A DNA stretch of 64,000 nt, taken from contig NZ_KB906258.1 of NCBI RefSeq assembly GCF_000381265.1, positions 157,463 to 221,462 of the forward strand, read 5' to 3'. Position 1 is the stretch's first letter; the number at the start of each line of letters is the position of its first letter. The DNA comes from Curvibacter lanceolatus ATCC 14669. Its GTDB lineage: Bacteria; Pseudomonadota; Gammaproteobacteria; Burkholderiales; Burkholderiaceae_C. The translations under genes and the position numbers were made by a program. The notes under the pieces were generated by a model, which was not told the origin of the DNA, did no database searches, and worked only from the letters and a program-made list of their open reading frames with translations. This document shows positions 57,134-64,000 of this stretch, one piece after another.

Positions 57134-58161
57134 CAATACGGCTTGAAGTTCGCCGCCACGCGCTGGCGCAGGTAGTCGCCCGCCGTGATGGCCGGGTACT
57201 TCTTCTGCGGGCCTTCGATCACCGCATCGCGGTTGGCCTGGCAGAAGAAGGCCACGCTGTAGCGGGGGCCCATGTACTCACCGGGTTGAGGGTTCTTCAC
57301 GCGGTGGAAGTTGGAGGGCAGCAGGTCATCGCTCCAGCGCATCAGCATGTCGCCAATGTTGCAGGTGATGGCCGCCTCATCGGGTTCCACCGAGGTCCAG
57401 GCCTGCGAATCCATCTCCTTGCCCGGGCACACCTGCAGGCCACCCTGGCCCGGGCGTTGGTACAGCAGGGTCAGGCAGTCGAAATCGGTGTGGGCGCCGG
57501 CCCGCCACAGGTCCAGGTGGGCCTGGGCCTCGGGCGGGATGGCGTAGTAATGCAGCAGGCGCAGCGTGCTTTGGTACTCGGGGCTGGCCGGGTCGTGCGC
57601 ACCGGTGAAAAAGTCGCTGGCAAAGCCCAGCTTGTCGGCAAAGCACGACAGCACCTTCATGCCCAAGGCCCAGCAGTCGGCCTCGAAGGCCAGCATGGTG
57701 GCCTGGAAGCCCGGCAGCTCGGCCTCGCTGGGCCACAGGCCCGCCATGTGGGGGCGCGTGATCTGATACGACTCCTTCTGGTCGGGGGTGCCCGTGCTGG
57801 GCCGCACCTGGGCCTTGGTCTCCCAGCTCACGTTGTTGGCCTTCTGGTGCGGCCACTGGGCCTTCACGGCATCGGGCAGGGCAAAGAAGCGCTCCGAGGT
57901 GGCAAAGGCCTCGCGCACCGCCGCCAGGTCGATGCCGTGGTCCACGATCTGGAAGAAGCCGACATCCACGGCGGCCGACCACAGCTCATCGGCGATCTGG
58001 GCCTTGCGCTGGTCGTAGTCGGCCAGCGAGATGCGGCGGATCTCACGCTGGCCGGTTTCAGAGCCCATGGCGCCCATGCGCGACTCCTTGGCCAGTTCAG
58101 ACTGGGCCGAGGCGGTGGGGGGCAAAGGGGTGGAGGGGGACAAGAGGGTGGCAGTGCTCAT
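57133..58161 (-). CDS. Isopenicillin-N-synthase-like 2-oxoglutarate/Fe(II) dioxygenase (oxygenase 1)
   Basis: 342 aa. N-terminal DIOX_N-like region (about 40-150: ELWSAAVDVGFFQIVDHGID). Double-stranded beta-helix with iron ligands H224 and D226 (GAHTDFDCLTLL) and H286 (NFHRVKNP), and 2-oxoglutarate-binding R300/S302 (RYSVAFF). All catalytic residues are present. Substrate unknown. Thymine 7-hydroxylase, a pyrimidine-base oxidase, belongs to this broad family. The 5' leader carries a xanthine-riboswitch-like aptamer under a sigma-54-like promoter, so a purine substrate is a reasonable hypothesis. Confidence 0.9.
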   Translation of the reverse strand: MSTATLLSPSTPLPPTASAQSELAKESRMGAMGSETGQREIRRISLADYDQRKAQIADELWSAAVDVGFFQIVDHGIDLAAVREAFATSERFFALPDAVKAQWPHQKANNVSWETKAQVRPSTGTPDQKESYQITRPHMAGLWPSEAELPGFQATMLAFEADCWALGMKVLSCFADKLGFASDFFTGAHDPASPEYQSTLRLLHYYAIPPEAQAHLDLWRAGAHTDFDCLTLLYQRPGQGGLQVCPGKEMDSQAWTSVEPDEAAITCNIGDMLMRWSDDLLPSNFHRVKNPQPGEYMGPRYSVAFFCQANRDAVIEGPQKKYPAITAGDYLRQRVAANFKPY

Positions 58162-58339
58162 TCAGGGCTCCTTGAATCGGAATCGGTGGGTGTGACAACA
58201 CAGCCCGCGCTCCGGAGACACCCGCCCGTTCCAGCGGAAAAATCCGATCGAAGACGATCCGAATCAATCCAGCCGGCCGGGCAGGCCCCTGAAGCGCATG
58301 CGGGCACCGGCTTCCTGGGAAGCTGGCCCCGCCGGGCCT

Positions 58340-58411
58340 CAAGAGCAATTCCCGGTCTGCCCCAGGCCCGGCACACCGGCCGGACAGGGCAGCTGAACGC
58401 TTCTACTCTTG
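58340..58411 (-). ncRNA. NMT1-motif-like (xanthine) riboswitch aptamer in the oxygenase 1 leader
   Basis: RNA read on the minus strand starts with CAAGAG pairing to CUCUUG at the other end (P1, 6 bp). The 5' internal loop is UAGAAGCGUUCAG. A long P2 hairpin follows (CUGCCC/GGGCAG and CCGGC/GCCGG). The 3' loop is CCGGGAAUUG. The loop sequences match the plus-strand copy at 58583-58631, while P2 differs but still pairs. The NMT1-motif class senses xanthine/urate upstream of purine-oxidation genes in Proteobacteria; assignment is from memory of that class and genomic context. Confidence 0.65.
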
Positions 58412-58421
58412 CCAGTGATCA

Positions 58422-58437
58422 AGCAGGTTTCAGGCCA
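58422..58437 (-). promoter_or_regulatory. Sigma-54 promoter of oxygenase 1
   Basis: Minus strand TGGCCTGAAACCTGCT: GG-N10-GC spacing, TGGC/TGCT boxes. Counting 12 bases from the -12 C puts +1 at 58411, the first base of the aptamer. Confidence 0.7.
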
Positions 58438-58555
58438 GGCCCAGGCGGCCTGACGCGCACCAGCGTGGCGCAGAACGCCTCAGGCCGGTGCCGGCGCCTG
58501 CGTTTGAGAGGCCCTTGATCGCACTTTGTGCCCCCCTGTGGCGCCCCAGCCGGGG
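58438..58555. other. Shared control region between divergent sigma-54 promoters
   Basis: 118 bp with no gene. It should hold the enhancer site(s) for a sigma-54 activator. Inverted elements include GCGCACCAGCGTGGCGC (58457-58473) and GCACTTTGTGC (58521-58531). Neither matches an NtrC site exactly. Confidence 0.45.
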
Positions 58556-58571
58556 TGGCATGAAAACTGCA
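58556..58571 (+). promoter_or_regulatory. Sigma-54 promoter of the receptor 2/oxygenase 2 operon
   Basis: TGGCATGAAAACTGCA differs from the TGGCACGN4TTGCA consensus at two positions with exact spacing. Predicted +1 is 58582, one base before the aptamer P1 stem. Confidence 0.75.
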
Positions 58572-58582
58572 CCCGATCCCCC

Positions 58583-58631
58583 TCAAGAGTAGAAGCGTTC
58601 AGCGGCCCAGCCGCCCGGAAATTGCTCTTGA
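58583..58631 (+). ncRNA. NMT1-motif-like (xanthine) riboswitch aptamer in the receptor 2 leader
   Basis: P1: UCAAGAG (58583-58589) pairs with CUCUUGA (58625-58631). 5' loop UAGAAGCGUUCA, short P2 hairpin GCGGC-CCA-GCCGC (58602-58614), 3' loop CCGGAAAUUG. Two further hairpins downstream (CACCGGGT/ACCCGGTG 58646-58667; GGATGCGG/CCGCATCC 58682-58711) may be the expression platform. The aptamer is about 150 nt before the receptor ATG. Confidence 0.7.
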
Positions 58632-58778
58632 AGTCAGGCGCAGGCCACCGGGTTGCCCCACCCGGTGTAGCGCTGCCTTCAGGATGCGGGCCGGTCGCCC
58701 GGGCCGCATCCCGGGGGCGCGCCCGCCCGTGCCTCCCGACCCACGTGCCCCACACGCCACTTGAGGAGTGCTCTTTCC

Positions 58779-59819
58779 ATGCAACGCCGTTCCCTTCTGC
58801 GCGCCAGCGCCGCCGCCACACTCGCCGTCACCGCCCCCCTGGTCACCCCCTGGGTGCGCGCCCAGGGCTCGCTGCAGAAATTCAAGTTCAACCTGGGCTG
58901 GAAGATCGAAGCCTCGGGCGCCGGCTTTCTGCTGGCCCAGCAACGCGGTTACTACAAGGACGTGGGGCTGGACGTGAGCATCGACACCGGCAACGGCTCG
59001 GCCGCTGCCATCAGCCTGGTGGGCAGCGGCGCCTACGACGTGGCCTCGGCCGACCTGTCGACCATGATCGAATTCAACCTGGCCAACCCGACGGCGCAAC
59101 TGCTGGCCGTGGCCATCCAGTACGACCTGAACCCCAACTCGATCATCGTGCGCAAGGACGGCCCCATCAAGAAGCCGGCCGACCTGGCCGGCAAGACCTT
59201 GCTGGGCCAGCCCTTCAACGCCTCGCGCAAGCTGTTTCCGGCCTTTGCCAAGGCCCAGGGCTTCGACCCCTCGGGCGTGAAGTGGGAGAACGTGTCGCCC
59301 GACATCGGCGACACCCGCTTCGTGAAGGGCGACTTCGACGGCGCGGCCTACTTCTTCTTCACCGGCCTGCTCAACCTCAAGGCGCGCGGCATGGGGCCCG
59401 AACAGCTCACGGTGTTCCGCTTCTCCGACCTGGGCATGAAGTCGTACGGCAACGGCCTGGTGGCCAACCCCAAGAGCCTGCAGGAACGCCCCGACGCCAT
59501 GAAAGCCTTTGTGAAGGCCACCACCCGTGGCTGGATCGAGGTGATGGCCGACCCGCGTGCCGGCGCCGCCGCCATCAAGACCCGCGAGCCACTGGCCAAT
59601 GAAGAGCTGGAGTACGAACGCCTCAAGCTGATCGTGGACGGCACCATGAAGACCGCCGAAACCCGAGCCAATGGCTGGGGCGCGGCCACACCGGCGCGGC
59701 TGCAGGCCACCATCGACGAGACCGTCACCGCCTTCGGCCTCAAGGGCTCGCCCACGCTGGCCGAGTTCTGGACCGACCGCTTCCTGCCCACGGCAGCCGA
59801 GCGCAAGCTCAAGGCCTGA
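58779..59819 (+). CDS. NMT1/THI5-like substrate-binding protein (receptor 2)
   Basis: 346 aa from ATG 58779, with GAGGAG 10 nt upstream. Twin-Arg-type signal (MQRRSLLRASAAATL, cleavage near VRAQ). NMT1-like domain similar to receptor 1: FNLGWKIEASGAGFLLAQQRGYY, DTGNGSAAAISLVGSGAYDV. It has no ATPase or permease gene of its own, so it probably docks on importer 1 and widens its ligand range. Under the riboswitch-like leader; cotranscribed with oxygenase 2 (40 bp gap). Confidence 0.9.
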   Translation: MQRRSLLRASAAATLAVTAPLVTPWVRAQGSLQKFKFNLGWKIEASGAGFLLAQQRGYYKDVGLDVSIDTGNGSAAAISLVGSGAYDVASADLSTMIEFNLANPTAQLLAVAIQYDLNPNSIIVRKDGPIKKPADLAGKTLLGQPFNASRKLFPAFAKAQGFDPSGVKWENVSPDIGDTRFVKGDFDGAAYFFFTGLLNLKARGMGPEQLTVFRFSDLGMKSYGNGLVANPKSLQERPDAMKAFVKATTRGWIEVMADPRAGAAAIKTREPLANEELEYERLKLIVDGTMKTAETRANGWGAATPARLQATIDETVTAFGLKGSPTLAEFWTDRFLPTAAERKLKA

Positions 59820-59859
59820 TCCGCCCCGCCTTGCCCCCCCAGACAGCCGAGCCGCCACC

Positions 59860-60879
59860 ATGCCGCAACTGCCCATCCTGGACCTGACCGATGCCCTGCT
59901 GCCGGGTGCCCCGCGCAGCGCTGACGTGGCGCGCCAGTTTGGCGCCGCGGCCCGCGACTCGGGCTTCTTCTACGTGCGCCACCACGGCGTGCCCGAGGCG
60001 CTGATCGCGCAGCAGTTCGCCCTGGCCGAGCAACTGCTGACCCTGCCGGCCAGCGTGCGCGAGGCCTTCTCGATCCGCCACTCGCCCTCCTCACGGGGCT
60101 TTGAGGCCCTGGGCGCCCAGACCCTGGACGCCCAGGCCCACCCCGACCTCAAGGAAAGCTTCTACTGCGGCCTGGCCTACCCCGACGACCACCCCTATGT
60201 GCGCGCCGGCTACCAGACCTATGGCCACAACCAATGGCCGCCGCAGCTGCCCGAGGCCCCGGCCCGCTGCGAGGCCTACATGCAGGCCATGCTGGCCCTG
60301 GCCCGCCGCCTGATGCAGCTGATGGCCCTGTCGCTGGGCCTGGCCGAAACCTACTTCGACCCCAGCAACGGCAGCCCCATGGTGACGCTGCGCATGGTGC
60401 GCTACCCGCCCCACCCCGACGGGGCCGACGAGCGCACCTTCGGGGCCGGCGCCCACACCGACTGGGGCGCGCTGACCCTGCTGGCGCAAGACAGCCACGG
60501 GGGCCTGGAGGTGTGCACACCCTCGGGCGAGTGGATCGAAGCCACTCCCCTGCCCGGCACCCTGGTGGTCAACCTGGGCGACATGATCCCGCGCTGGACC
60601 AACGGGCTGTATCACTCCAACCCGCACCGGGTGCGCAACCGGCACTCGGGCGGGGCAGCCCGGCACTCCATCCCCTTCTTCTACGAGCCCGACTACCTGG
60701 CCCCGATCGAGCCCGTGCCCGGCACCGTGGCCCCGGGCGAGACGCCGCGCTACAGCCCCTGCACGGCGGGCGAGCACCTGCGCCAGATGTACCTCAAGAC
60801 CTACGCGCCAGCGGCCCTGTCACCTGCCACCGCCACCGCCGCCAACACCTCTGCCCCCGCTGCGCAGGCCACCGCATGA
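59860..60879 (+). CDS. Isopenicillin-N-synthase-like 2-oxoglutarate/Fe(II) dioxygenase (oxygenase 2)
   Basis: 339 aa from ATG 59860. DIOX_N-like N terminus (FGAAARDSGFFYVRHHGVP). Iron ligands H199 and D201 (GAHTDWGALTLL) and H256 (NPHRVRN); 2-oxoglutarate residues R268/S270 (RHSIPFF). Full active site. Low-complexity Ala/Thr tail after residue 317. Only distantly similar to oxygenase 1, so the two likely have different substrates or act in sequence. The stop overlaps the next start (ATGA). Substrate unknown; purine or derivative inferred. Confidence 0.9.
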   Translation: MPQLPILDLTDALLPGAPRSADVARQFGAAARDSGFFYVRHHGVPEALIAQQFALAEQLLTLPASVREAFSIRHSPSSRGFEALGAQTLDAQAHPDLKESFYCGLAYPDDHPYVRAGYQTYGHNQWPPQLPEAPARCEAYMQAMLALARRLMQLMALSLGLAETYFDPSNGSPMVTLRMVRYPPHPDGADERTFGAGAHTDWGALTLLAQDSHGGLEVCTPSGEWIEATPLPGTLVVNLGDMIPRWTNGLYHSNPHRVRNRHSGGAARHSIPFFYEPDYLAPIEPVPGTVAPGETPRYSPCTAGEHLRQMYLKTYAPAALSPATATAANTSAPAAQATA

Positions 60880-61310
60880 AACTCTGGTTCAACCTGTTCA
60901 CCCCCGACCCGCAGGCCCTGCTCGACTTCTACCAGGCCCTGCTCGGCCTGCCCGAGGCCGTGGCCAGCCGCTCGCCCATCTACCGGGCGCTGGAGACCGC
61001 CGACTTCCAGCTGGGCTTCAACGCCCGCCCGGCCTACGATCTGCTGGGCCTGCCTGAGCGCGCCCCGGCACTGGGCAGCGTGCCACCGGTGACGGCCTAC
61101 TGCACCTTCATGCTCGACACGGCCGACGCCGTGAGCCGCTGCGCCGAGCGCGTGGCGGCCCTGGGCGGGCGCCTGATCAAGCCGCCCTACCCCACCTACT
61201 ACGGGCAATGGCAGGCGGTGCTGGCCGACCCGCAGCACAACGTGTTCCGGCTCAGCGCCCTGGGCCTGCCAGCGGGGGTGCCCACGCCGGCGTTTCCGCT
61301 GCCGGATTGA
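60876..61310 (+). CDS. VOC (glyoxalase/dioxygenase fold) family protein
   Basis: 144 aa from ATG 60876, overlapping oxygenase 2 by four bases. Vicinal-oxygen-chelate fold: LWFNLFTPDPQALLDFYQALLGLPE and WQAVLADPQHNVFRLS. May bind a metal or an unstable product. Tight coupling to oxygenase 2 suggests it handles that enzyme's product (inferred). Last gene of the unit. Confidence 0.82.
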   Translation: MKLWFNLFTPDPQALLDFYQALLGLPEAVASRSPIYRALETADFQLGFNARPAYDLLGLPERAPALGSVPPVTAYCTFMLDTADAVSRCAERVAALGGRLIKPPYPTYYGQWQAVLADPQHNVFRLSALGLPAGVPTPAFPLPD

Positions 61311-61418
61311 GGGGGCCTGGCGCCCCACCCCCAGCGGGCCCTGACACGGCAGCCAGAATCCTTGGCGCGGAGGGCCCAAGCGCTCCGAGGCCTCTCCGGC
61401 TCACCTACACTCGAACGC

Positions 61419-62285
61419 ATGTCCTGGCACGCCCGACTCGATCTCCAATACCGCCTGCAAGCCAGCCCCGTCGCCTCCGGGGCCAGCGCCGATTCACCGG
61501 CCTTGCGCACCGTGGCCCACCATCAGCATGATGGGCCGCTGCGCATCCTCAAAAGCCTCTACCCCGAGGGCCCGATCTGCCACAACGTGCTGGTGCACCC
61601 GCCTGGCGGCCTGGTGGGGGGCGACACGCTGGACATCCGGGTGCAGGTCGAGCCGGGCGCCCACGGCCTGGTGACCACCCCGGGCGCGACACGCTTCTAC
61701 CGCTCGCTCGGCGAGCCGGCCCTGCAACGCAGCAGCCTGCACCTGGCCGAAGGCGCGCGCCTGGAGTGGCTGCCGCTCGAAGCCCTGGCCTACAACGCCT
61801 GCGACGCCCACAACGAGCTGCGCATGCACCTGGCCCCCGGCGCCGAGCTGATGGGCTGGGACATCACCGCCCTGGGCCTGCCCCACGCCAACCAGCCTTT
61901 CGAGCAGGGCAGCTTTGCCCAGCACATCGAGCTGCCCGGCGTGTGGCTGGAGCGCGGCCGCATCGCGGCCAGCGACACCCGGCTGCTGCAAAGCCCGCTG
62001 GGCCTGGCCGGCCAGCGCTGCGTGGGCTCGCTGTTCCTGGTGGCCGGCAGCGCCCTGGGCCGCGCACGCAGCGAGCAGGCCCTGGCCCTGGCCCGCGAAG
62101 CCAGTGCCGGCCACACGCTGGCCGACTGGAGCGGCGCCACCTGCCCCAACGAGCGGGTGGTGGTGGTGCGCGTGCTGGGCCCGCAGGTCGAGCCCGTGAT
62201 GCAGCTGCTGCGCGCCGTCTGGGCGAGCTGGCGCAGCCAGCTGTGGCAACTGGGCAGCACCCCGCCGCGCATCTGGGCCATGTAG
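61419..62285 (+). CDS. ureD: Urease accessory protein UreD
   Basis: 288 aa from ATG 61419 (MSWHARLDLQYRLQ). UreD motifs: LYPEGPICHNVLVHPPGGLVGGD, TTPGATRFYRS, EWLPLEALAYNA and GWDITALGLP. Scaffold for urease nickel insertion with UreF/UreG. Usually first in a ureDABC operon, but here the next gene is a dehalogenase-like protein and then a convergent urtE, so the urease structural genes are elsewhere. Confidence 0.94.
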   Translation: MSWHARLDLQYRLQASPVASGASADSPALRTVAHHQHDGPLRILKSLYPEGPICHNVLVHPPGGLVGGDTLDIRVQVEPGAHGLVTTPGATRFYRSLGEPALQRSSLHLAEGARLEWLPLEALAYNACDAHNELRMHLAPGAELMGWDITALGLPHANQPFEQGSFAQHIELPGVWLERGRIAASDTRLLQSPLGLAGQRCVGSLFLVAGSALGRARSEQALALAREASAGHTLADWSGATCPNERVVVVRVLGPQVEPVMQLLRAVWASWRSQLWQLGSTPPRIWAM

Positions 62286-62338
62286 GGGTGGCCGGGCCGC
62301 GCTGGGCTTAGACTGCCCCGACCCACCGGAGGCCCCGC

Positions 62339-63076
62339 ATGAACCCTTCTGCCGCCGCAGCACACCCCGTGCTCCGCCTCAGCACCGAACTGCAGGTGCT
62401 GGCCTTTGACATCTTCGGCACCGTGGTCGACTGGCACGGCAGCATCCGCGCCGAGGTCGAAGCCCTGGCCCCGGGTGTGGACGGCGACGCCTTCGCCAAC
62501 GCCTGGCGTGCCGGCTACAAGCCCGCCATGGCGCGGGTCATGAGCGGCGAGCTGGGCTGGACCCGCATCGACGAGCTGCACCGCCTGATCCTGGACGAGC
62601 TGCTGCCCCGCTTCGGCCTGACCCAGCTCGACGAGCCGGCACGCCAGCACCTGAACCGTGCCTGGCACCGGCTGAACCCCTGGCCCGACAGCGTGCCCGG
62701 CCTGCACCGGCTGAAGCAGCGCTACACGCTGTGCACGCTGTCCAACGGCAATCTGGGCCTGCTGACGAACATGGCCAAGCGCGCCGGCCTGCCCTGGGAC
62801 TGCATTCTGAGTGCCGAGGTGTTCCGGGCCTACAAGCCCGACCCGGCCACCTACCTGGGCGTGGCCCGCGTGTTCGACGTGGCCCCCCATCAGGTGATGC
62901 TGGTCGCCACCCACCACGACGACCTGGCCGCCGCACGCCAATGCGGCCTGCGCACGGCCTACATCGAGCGCCCGCTGGAGCATGGTGCGGCCCACCCCAA
63001 GGACAGCACGCCCCAGCCCGGCAACGAGCTGCACTGCGCCAGCCTGCTGGCCCTGGCAGACCAGTTGGGTTGTTGA
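62339..63076 (+). CDS. HAD-type (type II haloacid dehalogenase-like) hydrolase
   Basis: 245 aa. HAD motifs: nucleophile FDIFGTVVDW, motif II TLSNGN, Lys in YKPDPATYLG and motif IV ATHHDDLAAARQCG. Resembles L-2-haloacid dehalogenases, though many family members act on other acids. Starts 53 bp after ureD; link to urea metabolism is not obvious. Confidence 0.88.
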   Translation: MNPSAAAAHPVLRLSTELQVLAFDIFGTVVDWHGSIRAEVEALAPGVDGDAFANAWRAGYKPAMARVMSGELGWTRIDELHRLILDELLPRFGLTQLDEPARQHLNRAWHRLNPWPDSVPGLHRLKQRYTLCTLSNGNLGLLTNMAKRAGLPWDCILSAEVFRAYKPDPATYLGVARVFDVAPHQVMLVATHHDDLAAARQCGLRTAYIERPLEHGAAHPKDSTPQPGNELHCASLLALADQLGC

Positions 63077-63117
63077 ATGAACCCGCCGCCGCAGGGGGCG
63101 GCTCAGATCAAGTCAGA

Positions 63118-63810
63118 TCAGATCGCCACCAGTTGGCGCACGCCCTTCTCGGCCATCTCGCTGCCCGGGCCCCGGGCGATCACCTCGCCGCGCTCCATCA
63201 CCAGGTAGTCGTCGGCCAGTTCTTCGGCAAAGTCGTAGTACTGCTCGCACAACAGGATGGCCATGTCGCCGCGGTCGGCCAGCATGCGGATCACGCGGCC
63301 GATGTCCTTGATGATGCTGGGCTGGATGCCTTCGGTGGGCTCGTCCAGGATCAGCAGGCGCGGCCCGGCGGCCAGCGCACGGGCGATGGCGAGCTGCTGC
63401 TGCTGCCCACCCGACAGGTCACCTCCACGGCGGTGCAGCATCTGCTTGAGCACCGGAAACAGCTCGTACAGCTCGGCCGGCACCGGGGTGCTGCCAGGCT
63501 TGTAGGCCAGGCCCATGCGCAGGTTCTCTTCGACCGTGAGGCGGGCAAAGATCTCGCGGCCCTGGGGCACAAAGCCGATGCCGGCACGGGCCCGCTCATA
63601 GGGCGTGGCCTTTTCGATGGCCCGGCCGTCGAACTCGATGCTGCCGGTCTTGATGGGCACCAGGCCCATCAGGCTTTTCAGCAGGGTGGTCTTGCCGACG
63701 CCGTTGCGGCCCAGCAGCACGGTGACTTTGCCGAGGGTGGTTTGCAGGCTCACGTCACGCAGGATGTGGGAGCCGCCGTAGTACTGGTTGATGTTCTTGA
63801 CGGTCAGCAT
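63118..63810 (-). CDS. urtE: Urea ABC transporter ATP-binding protein UrtE
   Basis: 230 aa. LivF-like ATPase: Walker A GRNGVGKTT, signature LSGGQQQQLAIARAL and Walker B LLILDEPTEGIQPSII (the EGIQPSII stretch is typical of UrtE). Imports urea with UrtABCD. Converges with the HAD gene. At least 190 bp of non-coding, repeat-containing DNA lies upstream, so it is not tightly coupled to any urtD gene. Confidence 0.9.
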   Translation of the reverse strand: MLTVKNINQYYGGSHILRDVSLQTTLGKVTVLLGRNGVGKTTLLKSLMGLVPIKTGSIEFDGRAIEKATPYERARAGIGFVPQGREIFARLTVEENLRMGLAYKPGSTPVPAELYELFPVLKQMLHRRGGDLSGGQQQQLAIARALAAGPRLLILDEPTEGIQPSIIKDIGRVIRMLADRGDMAILLCEQYYDFAEELADDYLVMERGEVIARGPGSEMAEKGVRQLVAI

Positions 63811-63924
63811 GGTGGGATCTCCGGTGTTACCGGGTTGAGGGATCGAGCGGTCTGGGGTGCCGCTGCGCTCTGATGGGTCTGCTGTCTTTTGCAGGGCGGA
63901 GGCCGGGATTGCGCCCCGGCGGGC

Positions 63925-63990
63925 GCCTCACTTTCTTTGTCTCGCCAAAGAAAGTAAGCAAAGAAAGGCGACCCGACGTGCACGCCCTGC
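63925..63990. repeat. Comamonadaceae-type interspersed hairpin repeat
   Basis: CTTTCTTTG (63931-63939) and CAAAGAAAG (63946-63954) form a 9-bp stem, followed by a third copy AAAGAAAGG and GCGAC. Very similar elements lie between genes in many Comamonadaceae. The rest of 63811-64000 shows no gene. Confidence 0.75.
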
Positions 63991-64000
63991 TGCGCAGGGT

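Noticed and set aside
58457..58531. Possible NtrC sites between the divergent sigma-54 promoters
   Set aside because: Palindromes are present but half-site spacing does not match the NtrC consensus. The activator cannot be named from sequence.
63925..63990. Mobile element end or attachment site
   Set aside because: No transposase, target duplication or integrase is visible; it fits a common dispersed hairpin repeat.

Overview
The window is high-GC DNA (by eye well above 60% G+C) from a betaproteobacterium of the order Burkholderiales, probably Comamonadaceae. Signs are Bug-type TctC solute receptors, abundant LysR regulators, the long-form PuuD urate hydroxylase, the UraD-allantoate amidohydrolase fusion, and two kinds of intergenic repeat typical of that family. 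It looks chromosomal. I saw no transposase, phage gene, tRNA, rRNA or CRISPR array.

Most of the window is one purine-degradation region split into several transcription units. Left part (1-10.8 kb): a truncated Rieske oxygenase, a BMP-type nucleoside/purine ABC importer, a LysR regulator and divergent xdhAB (xanthine dehydrogenase). Middle-left (10.8-26 kb): general genes, namely a membrane diguanylate cyclase, a Crp-type regulator, a GMC oxidoreductase fused to an aldo/keto reductase, a glycosyltransferase, an indolepyruvate oxidoreductase pair with its LysR regulator, a TctC receptor, a repeat-filled gap and a chemoreceptor. Then 26-32 kb is the glyoxylate-to-glycerate route (gcl, hyi, glxR, glycerate 2-kinase). 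From 34-43.7 kb lies the uricolytic core: an 8-oxoguanine/guanine-type deaminase, puuD (urate hydroxylase), xdhC, uraH, a GntR regulator, puuE (allantoinase), a UraD-AllC fusion and an M20 amidohydrolase. From 45.6-51.3 kb come a DctA-type carrier, a chemoreceptor, a second GntR regulator and an NCS2 purine permease, followed by maeB. From 53.8-61.3 kb is an NMT1-type ABC importer with a nucleobase deaminase, two isopenicillin-N-synthase-like 2-oxoglutarate/Fe(II) oxygenases, a second NMT1-type receptor and a VOC protein. The right end enters urea use (ureD, urtE). Together these genes would take purines through xanthine, urate, allantoin and allantoate to urea/ammonia and glyoxylate, and glyoxylate to 2-phosphoglycerate.

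The main discovery is regulatory. The 617-bp gap between the two oxygenase units (58162-58778) holds two divergent sigma-54-type promoters. The predicted start of each lies at, or one base before, the first base of a small two-stem RNA with the same internal loop but different helix sequences. These fit the NMT1-motif (xanthine) riboswitch class. Other sigma-54-like promoters precede dctA, the first NMT1-type receptor, the NCS2 permease and a chemoreceptor. Two of them share an operator-like CTTGTATGCAA near +1. A different palindrome (core GTGTATACAC) precedes puuD, uraH/gntR and the NCS2 permease. Together with the two oxygenases of unknown substrate, this suggests a nitrogen- and xanthine-responsive purine-oxidation module that is not described as such.
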